From: an uncultured Alsobacter sp.
GTDB lineage: Bacteria; Pseudomonadota; Alphaproteobacteria; Rhizobiales; Beijerinckiaceae
Length of the DNA stretch: 64,000 bases
Direction: 5' to 3'
NCBI RefSeq assembly: GCF_945952055.1
Contig: NZ_CAMFHB010000025.1
Span: 26,904-90,903 of the forward strand
The position numbers and the translations under genes are program-made. Numbering within the stretch: position 1 is the first letter of the stretch; every line of letters begins with the position of its first letter. Positions 44,882 to 60,025 of this stretch are shown piece by piece. The notes under the pieces were generated by a model. It did not search any database. It was not told the origin of the DNA and saw only the letters and a list, made by a program, of their open reading frames with translations.

Positions 44882-47305
44882 ATGAAGTTCACCCTCTCCT
44901 GGCTCAAGGAGCACCTCGACACCAACGCCACGGTCGACGAGATCGCGACGACGCTGACCCGCGTCGGCCTCGAGGTCGAGGGCGTCGAGGACAAGGCGAA
45001 GGAGCTTTCCGGCTACACCATCGCCTATGTCGTCTCGGCCGAGCAGCACCCCAACGCCGACCGGCTGCGGGTGTGCATGGTCGACACCGGCGAAGGTGAG
45101 CCGGTCCAGGTCGTCTGCGGCGCGCCCAACGCCCGCACCGGCATGAAGAGCGTGTTCTCGCCGCCCGGCACCTTCATCCCCGGCAAGGGCATCACGCTCG
45201 GCGTCGGTACCATCCGCGGCGTCGAAAGCCGTGGCATGCTGTGCTCGGCCTTCGAGCTGGGCCTCAGCGAGGACCACGAGGGCATCATCGACCTGCCGGC
45301 CGACGCGCCGGTCGGCCAGCGCTACGCGGACTGGGCCGGCCTCGGCGATCCCGTGATCGACGTCGCCGTGACGCCGAACCGCCCGGATGCGCTCGGCGTG
45401 TACGGCATCGCCCGCGATCTCGCGGCAGCTGGCCTCGGCAAGCTCGTGAGCCGCCAGCAGCCGCAGGTGAGGGGCTCCTTCCCCTGTCCGACCAAGGTGA
45501 CGCTCGACTTCGCACCCGAGGACCGGAAGCTCTGCCCGGCCTTCGCGCTGCGCCTCGTGCGCGGCGTGAAGAACGGCGCCAGCCCCGAATGGCTGCAGCG
45601 CCGCCTGAAGGCCATCGGCCTGCGCCCGATCAACACGCTCGTCGACATCACCAACTACATCACCCACGACCGCGGCCGGCCGCTGCACGTCTTCGACCTG
45701 AAGAAGACGAAGGGCGACCTCGTGGTTCGCCGCGCCCGCGACGGCGAGGAGGTGGTGGCGCTCGACGGCAAGACCTACCGGCTCGACCCGGGCGTGGTGG
45801 TGATCGCCGACGACAACGGCGTGGAGTCGATCGCCGGCATCATGGGCGGCGAGCATTCCGGCAGCGATGAGACCACGACCGACGTGCTCATCGAGTCGGC
45901 GCTGTGGGATCCGCTGAACATCGCCCAGACGGGCCGTCGGCTCGGCATCAACTCCGATGCGCGCTACCGCTTCGAGCGCGGCGTCGATCCGGCCTTCAAC
46001 AATCCCGGCCTGGAACTCGCGACGCTGATGGTGCTGGACCTGTGCGGCGGCGAAGCGTCCGACGTGACCTTCGCCGGCGCGATCCCCGACACCGACCGGG
46101 TCATCGATCTCCCCTGGTCCGAGGTGAAGCGCCTGACCGGCCTGTCGGTGCCCGTGGCCGACATGCGTGCGACGCTGCGCGAACTGGGCTTCACGGTGTC
46201 CGGCACCGGCGACGTCGTGAACGTGTCGCCGCCGACCTGGCGGCCCGACGTGGAAGGCAAGGCCGACCTCGTCGAGGAGATCGTGCGCATCGCAGGGCTC
46301 GACCAGGTCGCGTCGACCCCCTTCCCCCGCGAGGAAGCGACCGTCGCCAAGCCGGTCCTGACCCTGCTGCAGAAGCGCACCCGCGTCGCCAAGCGCGCGC
46401 TGGCCTCGCGTGGCCTCGTCGAGGCCGTGACGTGGTCCTTCATCGGCAAGGCCGAGGCCGAGCTCTTCGGCGGCGGCCAGCCGTCGCTCGCGCTCGCCAA
46501 CCCGATCGCCGCCGATCTTTCCGACATGCGCCCGAGCCTGCTGCCGGGGCTCGTCAAGGCGGCCCAGCGCAACGCCGACCGGGGCTACCCCGACGCGGCG
46601 CTGTTCGAGGTGGGCCAGGTGTTCCGGGGCGACCAGCCCGACGACCAGAAGATCTCGGCCACCGCCATCCGCCGCGCGCTGGCGCGGCCGGCCGGCCCCG
46701 GCCGCCACTGGGGTGCCAAGCCTGCCCCGGTCGACGTGTTCGACGCCAAGGGCGACGCGATGGCCATGCTCGAGGCGCTCGGCGTGCCGACCGCCGGCCT
46801 GCAGGTCGTGCGCGGAGGGCCGTCCTGGTACCACCCCGGCCGCTCCGCGACGCTGCAGTTCGGACCCAAGGTCGTCGTCGGCGCCTTCGGCGAACTGCAT
46901 CCGCGCATGCTGGAGGCGCTGGATGCCAAGGGCCCGATCGTGGCCTGCGAGATCATCCTGGACGTGCTGCCCCCGCCCAAGGCGAAGCCCACCCGCATGA
47001 AGCCCAAGCTGGTGCTCTCCGAGTTCCAGCCGGTGTCGCGCGACTTCGCCTTCATCGTCGACAAGGGCGTCGCCGCTGCCGACGTGCTGAAGGCCGTGCA
47101 GGCCGCGGAGCGCCAGCTCGTGACCGGCGCCGACGTGTTCGACGTCTACGAGGGGCCGGGCATCGGCGACGACAAGAAGTCCATCGCCGTCGCGGTGACG
47201 CTGCAGCCCACCGAGAAGACGCTCACCGACGTCGAGATCGAGGCGGTGGCGGGCAAGATCGTCGCCGAGGTGAGCAAGAAGACCGGGGCGGTGCTGCGCG
47301 GGTAA
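44882..47305 (+). CDS. pheT: Phenylalanyl-tRNA synthetase beta subunit
   Basis: 807 aa. It starts [14 protein letters not shown] and has an EMAP-like tRNA-binding domain (about 39-150, [22 protein letters not shown]...VVCGAPNAR). The B3/B4 editing domain (about 210-400) includes [23 protein letters not shown]. The B5 and catalytic-like modules (FPREEA...) and a C-terminal anticodon-binding ferredoxin-like domain ([19 protein letters not shown]) follow. Complete for the family. It is followed by two inverted family A repeats before convergent polA. Confidence 0.98.
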   Translation: MKFTLSWLKEHLDTNATVDEIATTLTRVGLEVEGVEDKAKELSGYTIAYVVSAEQHPNADRLRVCMVDTGEGEPVQVVCGAPNARTGMKSVFSPPGTFIPGKGITLGVGTIRGVESRGMLCSAFELGLSEDHEGIIDLPADAPVGQRYADWAGLGDPVIDVAVTPNRPDALGVYGIARDLAAAGLGKLVSRQQPQVRGSFPCPTKVTLDFAPEDRKLCPAFALRLVRGVKNGASPEWLQRRLKAIGLRPINTLVDITNYITHDRGRPLHVFDLKKTKGDLVVRRARDGEEVVALDGKTYRLDPGVVVIADDNGVESIAGIMGGEHSGSDETTTDVLIESALWDPLNIAQTGRRLGINSDARYRFERGVDPAFNNPGLELATLMVLDLCGGEASDVTFAGAIPDTDRVIDLPWSEVKRLTGLSVPVADMRATLRELGFTVSGTGDVVNVSPPTWRPDVEGKADLVEEIVRIAGLDQVASTPFPREEATVAKPVLTLLQKRTRVAKRALASRGLVEAVTWSFIGKAEAELFGGGQPSLALANPIAADLSDMRPSLLPGLVKAAQRNADRGYPDAALFEVGQVFRGDQPDDQKISATAIRRALARPAGPGRHWGAKPAPVDVFDAKGDAMAMLEALGVPTAGLQVVRGGPSWYHPGRSATLQFGPKVVVGAFGELHPRMLEALDAKGPIVACEIILDVLPPPKAKPTRMKPKLVLSEFQPVSRDFAFIVDKGVAAADVLKAVQAAERQLVTGADVFDVYEGPGIGDDKKSIAVAVTLQPTEKTLTDVEIEAVAGKIVAEVSKKTGAVLRG

Positions 47306-47321
47306 CGCTCTTCGAGGTCCT

Positions 47322-47364
47322 GCGTCCTTCGACTCGGCCGCTGCGCGGCCGGCTCAGGATGAGG
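47322..47364. repeat. Dispersed palindromic repeat, family A, copy 4 (intact reference copy)
   Basis: GCGTCCTTCGACTCGGCCGC then TGCGCGGCCGGCTCAGGATG and AGG, in reverse orientation. It is almost identical to the copy split by the insertion sequence and shows the empty target CTCAG-GATGAGG. Confidence 0.92.
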
Positions 47365-47395
47365 GGCTTTTAGGGGACTTCAACAGCAACAATGT

Positions 47396-47439
47396 CCCTC
47401 ATCCTGAGCCGGCGCCGAAGGCGCCGAGTCGAAGGACGC
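47396..47439. repeat. Dispersed palindromic repeat, family A, copy 5
   Basis: CCCTCATCCTGAGCCGGCGC then CGAAGGCGCCGAGTCGAAGG and ACGC, in forward orientation. It faces copy 4, 31 bp away, so the pair can form one large cruciform between convergent pheT and polA and may act as a terminator. Confidence 0.9.
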
Positions 47440-47455
47440 ACAATCTGACCGCGCC

Positions 47456-52796
<5,341 letters not shown>

Positions 52797-52927
52797 GGCT
52801 CCGTTTTTGGGGAATGGCGAATGGGGATGGCCGCCATCCCACTCGCTACCCGCTGTTCGCTTCTGCCCATGGCGCAACACCCGTGGAGCCTTTATGACAG
52901 AGCCCTCGACACTTCAGGGCTCTCCCC

Positions 52928-54217
52928 ATGCTCGACACCGTGACCCGGACTGCCGGAACCGACCTCGACGCCCTCATGCTGGCCATCGGCCGGCGTGCGC
53001 GCGCCGCCGCGCGTCGCCTGGGCACGCTGCCGCCACCGGTGAAGGACGCCGCGCTGCGCCGCGCGGCCGCCTGCCTGCGCGAGGCCGCGCCGGCCGTGCT
53101 GGAGGCCAATGCCCGTGACGTGGCGGCCGCGCGCGAGCGCGGCACCAAGGGCGCGTTCATCGACCGGCTGACGCTCGATCCGGCTCGCCTCGAGGCCGTG
53201 GCACGGGCGGTGGAGGACATCGCGGGATTGGCCGACCCGGTCGGCCGCGTGCTGGCCCGGTGGGAGCAGCCGAACGGGCTGAAGTTCGAACGCGTGGCCA
53301 CGCCGCTCGGCGTGGTCGGCGTGATCTTCGAGAGCCGGCCCAACGTTACGGCGGATGCCGGCGCGCTCTGCGTGAAGGCCGGCAACGCCGCGATCCTGCG
53401 GGCAGGATCGGAGAGCCTAGCGACCTCGATGGCCATCGCGACCGCCCTGCGCGAGGGCCTCGCCGAGGGCGGCCTGCCCGAGGATTCCATCCAGATCGTG
53501 CCGGTCACCGACCGGGCGGCCGTGGGCCTGATGCTCGGCGGCCTCGAAGGCGCCATCGACGTGATCGTGCCGCGCGGCGGCAAGAGCCTCGTCGGGCGCG
53601 TGCAGGCCGAGGCCCGCGTGCCGGTGTTCGCGCACCTGGAAGGCATCTGCCACGTCTACGTCCATGCGGCGGCGGATCTCGCGATGGCGCTGTCGATCGT
53701 GAAGAACGCCAAGCTGCGGCGCACGGGCATCTGCGGCTCGGCGGAGACGCTGCTCGTCGACCGCGCCTGTGCCGCCACCCACCTGGCCCCCCTGGTGACC
53801 ATGCTGCTCGACGCCGGCTGCGTGGTGCGCGGCGACGCCGCCACCCAGGCCGTCGACCCGCGCGTGACCGCCGCGACCGAGGAGGACTGGCGCACCGAGT
53901 ATCTCGACGCGATCATCTCGGTGCGCGTGGTCGACGGCATCGACGCCGCGATGGACCACATCGAGACCTACGGCTCGCACCACACCGACAGCATCCTCAC
54001 CGCGGACGAGGCCGCCGCGGCGCGGTTCCTGGCCGAGGTCGACAGCGCCATCGTGCTGCACAACGCCTCCACGCAGTTCGCCGACGGCGGCGAGTTCGGC
54101 TTCGGCGCCGAGATCGGCATCGCCACGGGGCGCATGCACGCCCGCGGGCCGGTGGGCGTCGACCAGCTCACCTCGTTCAAGTACCGGGTGCACGGGACCG
54201 GCCAGACGCGGCCGTAA
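52928..54217 (+). CDS. proA: Gamma-glutamyl phosphate reductase
   Basis: 429 aa NADPH-dependent second enzyme of proline synthesis, giving glutamate semialdehyde. The aldehyde dehydrogenase-like fold has [29 protein letters not shown], the catalytic Cys in [17 protein letters not shown] (about residue 269), and the family end [30 protein letters not shown]. It lies 131 bp after proB and 24 bp before nadD. The ORF includes a leading [17 protein letters not shown] stretch that may be partly 5' of the native start, but no better start is obvious. Confidence 0.97.
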   Translation: MLDTVTRTAGTDLDALMLAIGRRARAAARRLGTLPPPVKDAALRRAAACLREAAPAVLEANARDVAAARERGTKGAFIDRLTLDPARLEAVARAVEDIAGLADPVGRVLARWEQPNGLKFERVATPLGVVGVIFESRPNVTADAGALCVKAGNAAILRAGSESLATSMAIATALREGLAEGGLPEDSIQIVPVTDRAAVGLMLGGLEGAIDVIVPRGGKSLVGRVQAEARVPVFAHLEGICHVYVHAAADLAMALSIVKNAKLRRTGICGSAETLLVDRACAATHLAPLVTMLLDAGCVVRGDAATQAVDPRVTAATEEDWRTEYLDAIISVRVVDGIDAAMDHIETYGSHHTDSILTADEAAAARFLAEVDSAIVLHNASTQFADGGEFGFGAEIGIATGRMHARGPVGVDQLTSFKYRVHGTGQTRP

Positions 54218-54241
54218 CGAGGATCGACGCGGGGGCGCGCC

Positions 54242-54883
54242 ATGCCGGGGCTGAAGCGGGCCGGGACGGGACGGCCGGTGGTCGTGCCGCCGCACGGTCC
54301 CGGCCAGCGCATCGGGCTGATGGGGGGGACGTTCAATCCGCCCCACGCCGGGCACCTGCTCGTCGCGCACACGGCGCTCCGGCGGCTGGGGCTCGACCAG
54401 GTCTGGTGGCTCGTCACGCCCGGCAATCCGCTCAAGAACAACAGCGGCCTGCCGCCGCTCTCCGAACGCCTCGCCGCAGCGCGGGATCTGGTCGACGACC
54501 GGCGCATCGTCGTCACGGGCATCGAGGCCGAGATCGGCACGCGCTTCACCTGGGACACCCTGCGCTGGCTGAAGGAGCGCGCGCCGGCCACCCGCTTCGT
54601 CTGGGTGATGGGCGCCGACAACATGCCGAACTTCCACCGCTGGCAGCGCTGGGAAGAAATCGTCCGCCTGATGCCGATCGCGGTGGTCGACCGGCCGGGC
54701 GCCACGCTGCGGGCGAGCCAGTCTCGCGTCGCGCACCGCTACGCCGCGGCCCGCATCGACGAGAGCGATGCGTCGGTGCTCCCGGATCTCCGCGCGCCGG
54801 CCTGGGTCTTCCTGCACGGCCCGCGTTCACCCCTGTCGTCCACGGCGCTGCGCGCCGCGGGGCAGGGGCTGTCGCGACGCTGA
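54242..54883 (+). CDS. nadD: Nicotinate-nucleotide adenylyltransferase
   Basis: 213 aa enzyme joining nicotinate mononucleotide and ATP to deamido-NAD. The nucleotidyltransferase signature GGTFNPPHAGH is at residues 28-38. WWLVTPGNPLK, FVWVMGADNMPNFHRW and the C-terminal SSTALR (ISSTxIR equivalent) complete the family pattern. It follows proA closely. The genes rsfS and rlmH, which often follow nadD in this group, are absent here; a convergent glycosyltransferase gene begins 5 bp after the stop. Confidence 0.95.
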   Translation: MPGLKRAGTGRPVVVPPHGPGQRIGLMGGTFNPPHAGHLLVAHTALRRLGLDQVWWLVTPGNPLKNNSGLPPLSERLAAARDLVDDRRIVVTGIEAEIGTRFTWDTLRWLKERAPATRFVWVMGADNMPNFHRWQRWEEIVRLMPIAVVDRPGATLRASQSRVAHRYAAARIDESDASVLPDLRAPAWVFLHGPRSPLSSTALRAAGQGLSRR

Positions 54884-54887
54884 CCCC

Positions 54888-56105
54888 TCAGCCCCGCCCG
54901 CCGAGCAGGGCGGCATAGACGTCGAGCGTTTCGCCGATCATGCGATCGAGGGAGAACAGGCCTTCGACATGCATGCGGGCGCGCCCGGCCAGGGCGTCGC
55001 GCGCGCTCGCGCCCAGCGCCAGCGCCGCGCCGACGGCTTCCGCCAGCGCCTTGGGGTCGCCGGGCGGAACACGCCAGCCGGTGCGGGCGGCGGAGGGCAC
55101 CTGCGGCGGCGCGAGCACCGTCTCCGGCACCGCGCCCAGATCCGACACGACCACCGGCGCGCCCATGGCCTGCGCTTCCACCGCCGAGCGCCCGAAGGCC
55201 TCGGGCTCGGTCGAGGGCACGGTCACCACGGAGGCGGCGAGGAAGGCGGCCGGCATGTCGGCGCAGTGCCCGACGCGCCGCACGACGTCCTCGAGCTTGA
55301 GCTGCCGGATGAGGCTGTCGAGTTCCTTGACGTAGCCGTCGCGGCCCTGCTCGTCTCCCGCCAGCACGACGGCGATGTCGGTAACGCCGCCGTCGAGCAT
55401 GCGGCGGGCGGCGTCGATCAGCACCTTCTGGCCTTTCCAGCCGGTCAGCCGCGCGGCCAGCAGCACGACGCGCTGGTGAGGCTCGACACCCCACTGGCGC
55501 CGCAACCGCTCGACCCGCTCCGGCTCGACGGCGGCCGTGGAGAAGCGCCGCAGGTCCGTCCCGCGGTGGATGACCCGGATCCGGTCGCGGGCGAAGGGAT
55601 GCATCCGCCCGATGAGATCCGCCGTGTAGTGCGAGTTGGCGATGACGACATCGCCGCGCGCCATGACGGAGTTGTAGAGGATCTTCACCGCCGAGCGTCC
55701 GGCATAGCTGCCGTGATAGGTGGTGACGAAGGGCAGCCGCAGGGCGCGGCTCGCCATGAGCGCGCTCCACGCCGGGGCACGCGAGCGGGCATGCACGAGG
55801 TCGACGCCTTCGTCGAGGCACATGGCGCGCAGCCGGCGCGCATTGGCGAGCATGCGGATCGGGTTCTTGCTGCGGGCCGGGAAGGGCAGCCAGATGCCCC
55901 CCTTGGCCTGCAACTCGGCGACGAGCCGCCCTCCCTCGGTGGCGACGAGGGCGCGAGCGCCCGCCTGCGCCAGCGCGGCGGCCACGTCGACGGTGGTGCG
56001 TTCGGCCCCGCCGGCGTCGAGCTCGGGCACGACCTGCAACACGGTGCGGCCGGCGAGCCCGGACGAGCCGGACGTCATGAAGGGCGAGCCGGGGTGCGGT
56101 CGCAT
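54888..56105 (-). CDS. Glycosyltransferase family 4 protein
   Basis: 405 aa GT-B fold. The N-terminal domain has LQVVPELDAGGAERTTVDVAAAL, typical for GT4, and VDLVHARSRAPAWSALMASR. The C-terminal donor-binding domain has IRVIHRGTDLRRF, VVLLAARLTGWKGQKVLIDAA and the EX7E-type region PSTEPEAFGRSAVEAQAMG. ATG 56105 is chosen for GGGAG six bases upstream; GTG 56111 and ATG 56078 are also in frame. It probably adds a sugar to an envelope lipid or polysaccharide from a nucleotide-sugar donor. Acceptor unknown. It is divergent from the hydrolase gene. Confidence 0.92.
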   Translation of the reverse strand: MRPHPGSPFMTSGSSGLAGRTVLQVVPELDAGGAERTTVDVAAALAQAGARALVATEGGRLVAELQAKGGIWLPFPARSKNPIRMLANARRLRAMCLDEGVDLVHARSRAPAWSALMASRALRLPFVTTYHGSYAGRSAVKILYNSVMARGDVVIANSHYTADLIGRMHPFARDRIRVIHRGTDLRRFSTAAVEPERVERLRRQWGVEPHQRVVLLAARLTGWKGQKVLIDAARRMLDGGVTDIAVVLAGDEQGRDGYVKELDSLIRQLKLEDVVRRVGHCADMPAAFLAASVVTVPSTEPEAFGRSAVEAQAMGAPVVVSDLGAVPETVLAPPQVPSAARTGWRVPPGDPKALAEAVGAALALGASARDALAGRARMHVEGLFSLDRMIGETLDVYAALLGGRG

Positions 56106-56179
56106 CAGCACTCCCGTCGGTGTATCAGGGCCAAGAGCCCGCGAGTCGGCATCGGCACGGTCATGGCACGAGGTTTACG

Positions 56180-56944
56180 GTGAGCCGCAACGATCTGCAA
56201 TTTGTCGACGTGGGAACCGGGGCCGATACCCGCAGGATCGCGTTCCAGGTTCGGGACGGCGCCCTGCCGGCGGTGGTCTGGCTCGGGGGCTTCCGGTCGG
56301 ACATGGCCTCCACCAAGGCCGAGGCGATCGATGCCTGGGCGCGCGAGCACGGGCGCCGCTTCGTCCGGCTCGACTACTCGGGCCACGGCGTGTCGGGCGG
56401 CCGCTTCGAGGACGGCACGATCTCACGCTGGCTGGAGGAGAGCCTCGCGGTCATCCGGCAGGAGGGCGGCGCCAGGCCGATCCTGGTCGGCTCGTCGATG
56501 GGCGGCTGGATCGCGCTGCTGGCCGCGCGGGCTCTGGGGCCGGGGAGCCTGTCGGGCCTGGTGCTGATCGCGCCGGCCGCCGATTTCACCCAGGCCCTGA
56601 TGTGGGAGGCCTTCACGCCGGCGATCCGCCGGCAGATCGAGAAGAAGGGCGTGTGGATGCGCGAGAGCGCCTATTCCAACGAGCCCTATCCGATCACGCG
56701 CGGACTGATCGAGGACGGGCGCAGGCATCTGCTGCTCGATGGCCCGCCCCTCGTGCTGGGCTGCCCGGTCCACGTGCTGCAGGGCATGCAGGATCCCGAC
56801 GTGCCCTGGCGCCATGCGATGACGCTGGTGGAACACATGCCGGGCGACGAGGTGGTGACGACGATGATCCGCGACGGCGACCACCGCCTGTCCCGGCCGC
56901 AGGACATCGAGCGCCTGCTGACCGCGATCGCGGAGATTGCGTGA
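56180..56944 (+). CDS. Alpha/beta hydrolase
   Basis: 254 aa cytoplasmic serine hydrolase. The nucleophile elbow is GSSMGGW with Ser106. Asp and His partners are likely in LQGMQDPDVPW and RDGDHRLSRPQDIERLL. VVWLGGFRSDMASTKAEAIDAWAREHGRRFVRLDYSGHGVSGG is the characteristic N-terminal block, also seen in the thioesterase-like ABHD10 group. The GTG at 56180 has GAGG at a good distance. ATG 56120 would add 20 residues without similarity. Substrate unknown; an acyl-protein or acyl-ester thioesterase is a reasonable guess. Confidence 0.88.
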   Translation: MSRNDLQFVDVGTGADTRRIAFQVRDGALPAVVWLGGFRSDMASTKAEAIDAWAREHGRRFVRLDYSGHGVSGGRFEDGTISRWLEESLAVIRQEGGARPILVGSSMGGWIALLAARALGPGSLSGLVLIAPAADFTQALMWEAFTPAIRRQIEKKGVWMRESAYSNEPYPITRGLIEDGRRHLLLDGPPLVLGCPVHVLQGMQDPDVPWRHAMTLVEHMPGDEVVTTMIRDGDHRLSRPQDIERLLTAIAEIA

Positions 56945-57055
56945 CGGATGGGGCGGGGCTGGCCACCCGCGGGGTGGCCGCAACGGACGCGTCGGAGATG
57001 GCGACGAGACGCCGGAGGGCGGACGGGCGTCGATGACGCCCGCGCTCTCCTGTGC

Positions 57056-57328
57056 TCAGTGCACGCTCACCGGGGTGAGATCGTGCTCCCACGCGTTGGC
57101 GATGGCGGTGTTCCGATCGTCGGTGATCATGATCGGGGTGCCGTCGGCGCCGAGAAGCGCGAAGAGGTCGAGGCCCGGCTCGAGGTTGGGCGCGTTCGGA
57201 AACAGACGGTTGAGGTCGTCCGAGCGGATCGGCCTGACATAGGCGATCTTGCCTCCGCCGATGGCCGCGAGGGCCTGAGGCGTGATGGTGTCGACGGTGA
57301 CGGCGGTCTTCGTGTCGTTGTGGGTCAT
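57056..57328 (-). CDS. DUF1150 family protein
   Basis: 90 aa acidic small protein. ITPQALAAIGGGKIAYVRPIRSDDLNRLFPNAPNLEPGLDLFALLGADGTPIMITDDRNTAIANAWEHDL spans the DUF1150 domain. ATG 57328 is preceded by a strong AAAGGAGG. It follows the Hsp20 gene by 62 bp on the same strand, a pairing that is conserved in Rhizobiales. It should therefore be heat-induced with it, and a chaperone-related role is inferred from that association only. Confidence 0.92.
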   Translation of the reverse strand: MTHNDTKTAVTVDTITPQALAAIGGGKIAYVRPIRSDDLNRLFPNAPNLEPGLDLFALLGADGTPIMITDDRNTAIANAWEHDLTPVSVH

Positions 57329-57390
57329 CGCACCCTCCTTTGAGCGGAGCGAATTAGGGGGAAGCAAGCCTCGGGCCATGGCTGTGACGC

Positions 57391-57819
57391 CTATTCCCGG
57401 GCCATGATGTCGATCCGCCGCACGATGCGCTGGGCCTCGGGCCGCACGAGATCGATGGACAGGAGGCCGTTGGAGAGGTCGGCGCCCTGGACTTCGAGCC
57501 CATCCGCGAGAAGGAAGGCCCGTTGGAACTGCCGCGCGGCGATGCCGCGATGCAGGTAGTCCCGTTCCCGATCGTCCACCTGGCGGCCGCGGATCACGAG
57601 CTGGTTCTCTTCCAGCGTGATTTCCAGCTGGTCGCGGGTGAACCCTGCGACCGCGAGCGTGATCCGGAGAAGTTCCGGTTCGTTCCCGCAGCGCGGGATC
57701 CGCTCGATGTTGTAGGGCGGATAGCCCTCCGATGCGGCCTTGGCCACCCGGGTCAGTGCCCTCTCCACCTCGTCGAAGCCGAGGAGGAAGGGTGACGACA
57801 GAGACGGTACACGCGTCAT
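57391..57819 (-). CDS. Small heat shock protein, Hsp20/IbpA family
   Basis: 142 aa alpha-crystallin-domain chaperone that holds unfolding proteins. The family start SPFLLGFDEVERALTRVAKAASEGYPPYNIERI is the rhizobial class A/B Hsp20 type. The domain contains LLRITLAVAGFTRDQLEITLEENQLVIRGRQ, YLHRGIAARQFQRAFLLADGLEVQGADLSNGLLSIDLVRP. ATG 57819 has AAGGG 8 bases upstream. A good sigma-32-type promoter lies about 85 bp upstream and the leader between them is hairpin-rich. Divergent from the PfkB kinase. Confidence 0.95.
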   Translation of the reverse strand: MTRVPSLSSPFLLGFDEVERALTRVAKAASEGYPPYNIERIPRCGNEPELLRITLAVAGFTRDQLEITLEENQLVIRGRQVDDRERDYLHRGIAARQFQRAFLLADGLEVQGADLSNGLLSIDLVRPEAQRIVRRIDIMARE

Positions 57820-57902
57820 TCGCGAAGCCCTTGATGAGGCACTTCGTGGTGGGGCCCACTCTCGCAGCATCCCCAGTGCCCTCCACCGGACGGCACATGG
57901 CG

Positions 57903-57935
57903 AATATGGCGGTGCCGTTTCCGCGGTTCAAGGGG
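57903..57935 (-). promoter_or_regulatory. Sigma-32 (RpoH) type heat-shock promoter for hsp20-DUF1150
   Basis: Minus strand: CCCCTTGAA (57935-57927), 17-bp spacer, CCATATT (57909-57903). This matches the alphaproteobacterial RpoH consensus CTTG...CCATAT closely. The predicted start near 57896 gives a leader of about 77 nt. Confidence 0.8.
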
Positions 57936-58024
57936 CTGGCCGGAAGGGCCCCAACCCCTTGTCCCGCGAGGCCGAACCGGCCATGGTCGCGCCCCGCGGG
58001 GAAACGAGGTTCGAGGAGACCGGC

Positions 58025-58948
58025 ATGAAGCGCTTCGACGTTCTCGGCATGGGCGAGCCGCTCATGGAGTTCAACGAGGTCGAGCGCGGTGGCGATCGGG
58101 TCTACCTGCCCGGCCATGGCGGCGACACGTCGAACGCGACCATCGCGGCCGCCCGCCAGGGTGCGCGCTGCGCCTATTTCACCGCGGTGGGCGAGGATGC
58201 CTTCGGCAAGGACTTCCTGGCCCTGTGGGACCGGGAGAGCGTCGATCGGGCGGCGGTGATCAGCCGGGGCGACGCCAGCACCGGCATCTACTTCATAACC
58301 CATGGTCCCGACGGCCACGCCTTCAGCTATTACCGTGCGGGATCCGCGGCGAGCCGCGTGCGGCCCTCCGACGTTCCGGACGACCTCGTGGCGTCGGCGC
58401 GGGTGCTGCACGTCTCGGGCATCAGCCAGGCGATCTCGGACACGGCCTGCGACGCGGTGTTCAAGGCGATCGCCGTGGCCAGGCAGGCCGGCACGAGCGT
58501 GAGCTATGACACCAATCTGCGGCTGCGGCTCTGGCCGCTCGACCGGGCCCGGGCGGTGATCCATGCCGCCGTGGCGCTCAGCGACATCTGCCTGCCGGGG
58601 CTCGACGATGCCCGCCAGCTCACCGGCCTCGAGCGGGGGGAAGACGTGTGCGCCTTCTATCTCGGGCTCGGCTGCAAGGTGGTGGCCCTGACCATGGGCA
58701 AGGAAGGCACCATGGTCGCCGTGCCGGGGGAAACGCGCATGATCCCGGCCAAGGTGGTCAAGGCGATCGACGCGACGGGGGCCGGCGACACCTTCGACGG
58801 CGCCTTCCTGGCCGAGTGGCTGGCGAATGGGGGGGATGCCTTCGCCGCAGCGGCCTATGCCAATGCGGCGGCGGCGCTGTCGACGCAGGGCTACGGTGCG
58901 GTGGCGCCCATCCCGACGCGGCAGCAGGTCGCAGCCTTCATGGGCTGA
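58025..58948 (+). CDS. PfkB-family sugar kinase (2-keto-3-deoxygluconate kinase-like)
   Basis: 307 aa ribokinase-fold kinase. It starts FDVLGMGEPLMEFNEV and has GGDTSNATIAAARQGARCAYFTAVGEDAFG (PfkB signature 1 region). The C-terminal signature DATGAGDTFDGAFLAEWL supplies the catalytic Asp (GAGD). The N-terminal GEPLMEFN and GGDTSN pattern is closest to KdgK-type enzymes of the Entner-Doudoroff route, but ribokinase- or fructokinase-like substrates remain possible. ATG 58025 has GAGGAGACC upstream. It stands alone; no aldolase gene is adjacent. Confidence 0.9.
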   Translation: MKRFDVLGMGEPLMEFNEVERGGDRVYLPGHGGDTSNATIAAARQGARCAYFTAVGEDAFGKDFLALWDRESVDRAAVISRGDASTGIYFITHGPDGHAFSYYRAGSAASRVRPSDVPDDLVASARVLHVSGISQAISDTACDAVFKAIAVARQAGTSVSYDTNLRLRLWPLDRARAVIHAAVALSDICLPGLDDARQLTGLERGEDVCAFYLGLGCKVVALTMGKEGTMVAVPGETRMIPAKVVKAIDATGAGDTFDGAFLAEWLANGGDAFAAAAYANAAAALSTQGYGAVAPIPTRQQVAAFMG

Positions 58949-59076
58949 AACACGGCCGGTCTCACGCGGATGCGCACAAACGTGAGTTGCCCGGCGCCGT
59001 GCCATGCGTTGACATGGCTTGAAAGGTCCGCAGCCCGCCCGATGTGTTGGTGACCGGTCCGTCCCCGGAGAGCGTC

Positions 59077-60021
59077 ATGCCCATTCGCCTGCCCAAGATC
59101 CCTGGCTCACAGATCACCCCCCGCGAGGTCTTCATGGACCGCCGGCGCTTCATGCAGGGGGCGACGGCGGTGGCCGCCGGCCTGGGTGGCCTGGCGACGG
59201 GCGAGGCTGTCGCGGAGCAGGTGTCGGCGAAGCTCGACGCGCCCCGCAACTCCGCCTTCGTGGTCAAGGACGAGCTGACGCCGAAGAAGCTCGCGACCAC
59301 GTACAACAACTTCTACGAGTTCGGGACGGGCAAGGGCGACCCTGCGGAGAATGCCGGCCCCTTGAAGGTGCGGCCCTGGACCGTCGAGATCACCGGCGCC
59401 GTCGAGGAGCCGATGACCGTCGGCATCGAGGACCTGCTCAAGATGCAGCTCGAGGAGCGCGTCTACCGCTTCCGATGCGTCGAGGCCTGGTCGATGGTGG
59501 TGCCCTGGGTCGGGTTCGAGCTGAACAAGCTGGTCTCCATGGTGGGCCCGACCAGCAAGGCCAAGTACGTCAAGTTCTACACCGCGGTCCAGAAGGACAC
59601 GATGACCGGGCTGCGCATGCCCTTCATCGATTTCCCCTATGTGGAGGGGCTGCGGATCGACGAGGCGATGAACCCGCTGACGATGCTGACGCTGGGCCTC
59701 TACGGCGAGACCCTGCCCAACCAGAACGGCGCGCCGGTTCGCCTCATCGTACCGTGGAAGTACGGCTTCAAGAGCGTGAAGTCGATCGTCAGGATCGAGT
59801 TCACCGACGAGCAGCCGAAGACCACCTGGATGCTGGCGGGGCCGACCGAGTACGGCTTCTATTCCAACGTCAATCCCGCCGTGGATCACCCGCGCTGGAG
59901 CCAGAAGCGCGAGCGCGTCCTGCCCGGCCTGTTCGCGAGCCGCGCAACGGAGCCCTTCAACGGCTATGCCGAACAGGTCGCGTCCCTCTATTCGGGCATG
60001 GACCTCAAGACCTATTTCTAA
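59077..60021 (+). CDS. msrP: Protein-methionine-sulfoxide reductase catalytic subunit MsrP
   Basis: 314 aa periplasmic molybdoenzyme (YedY) that repairs oxidised methionine in envelope proteins. The twin-Arg signal is at 21-45 ([18 protein letters not shown]). The Mo-coordinating Cys is C134 in [29 protein letters not shown] and the end [18 protein letters not shown] are family blocks. ATG 59077 has GGAG upstream and gives the expected N-terminus [15 protein letters not shown]. msrQ follows after 4 bp. Confidence 0.97.
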   Translation: MPIRLPKIPGSQITPREVFMDRRRFMQGATAVAAGLGGLATGEAVAEQVSAKLDAPRNSAFVVKDELTPKKLATTYNNFYEFGTGKGDPAENAGPLKVRPWTVEITGAVEEPMTVGIEDLLKMQLEERVYRFRCVEAWSMVVPWVGFELNKLVSMVGPTSKAKYVKFYTAVQKDTMTGLRMPFIDFPYVEGLRIDEAMNPLTMLTLGLYGETLPNQNGAPVRLIVPWKYGFKSVKSIVRIEFTDEQPKTTWMLAGPTEYGFYSNVNPAVDHPRWSQKRERVLPGLFASRATEPFNGYAEQVASLYSGMDLKTYF

Positions 60022-60025
60022 GGGC

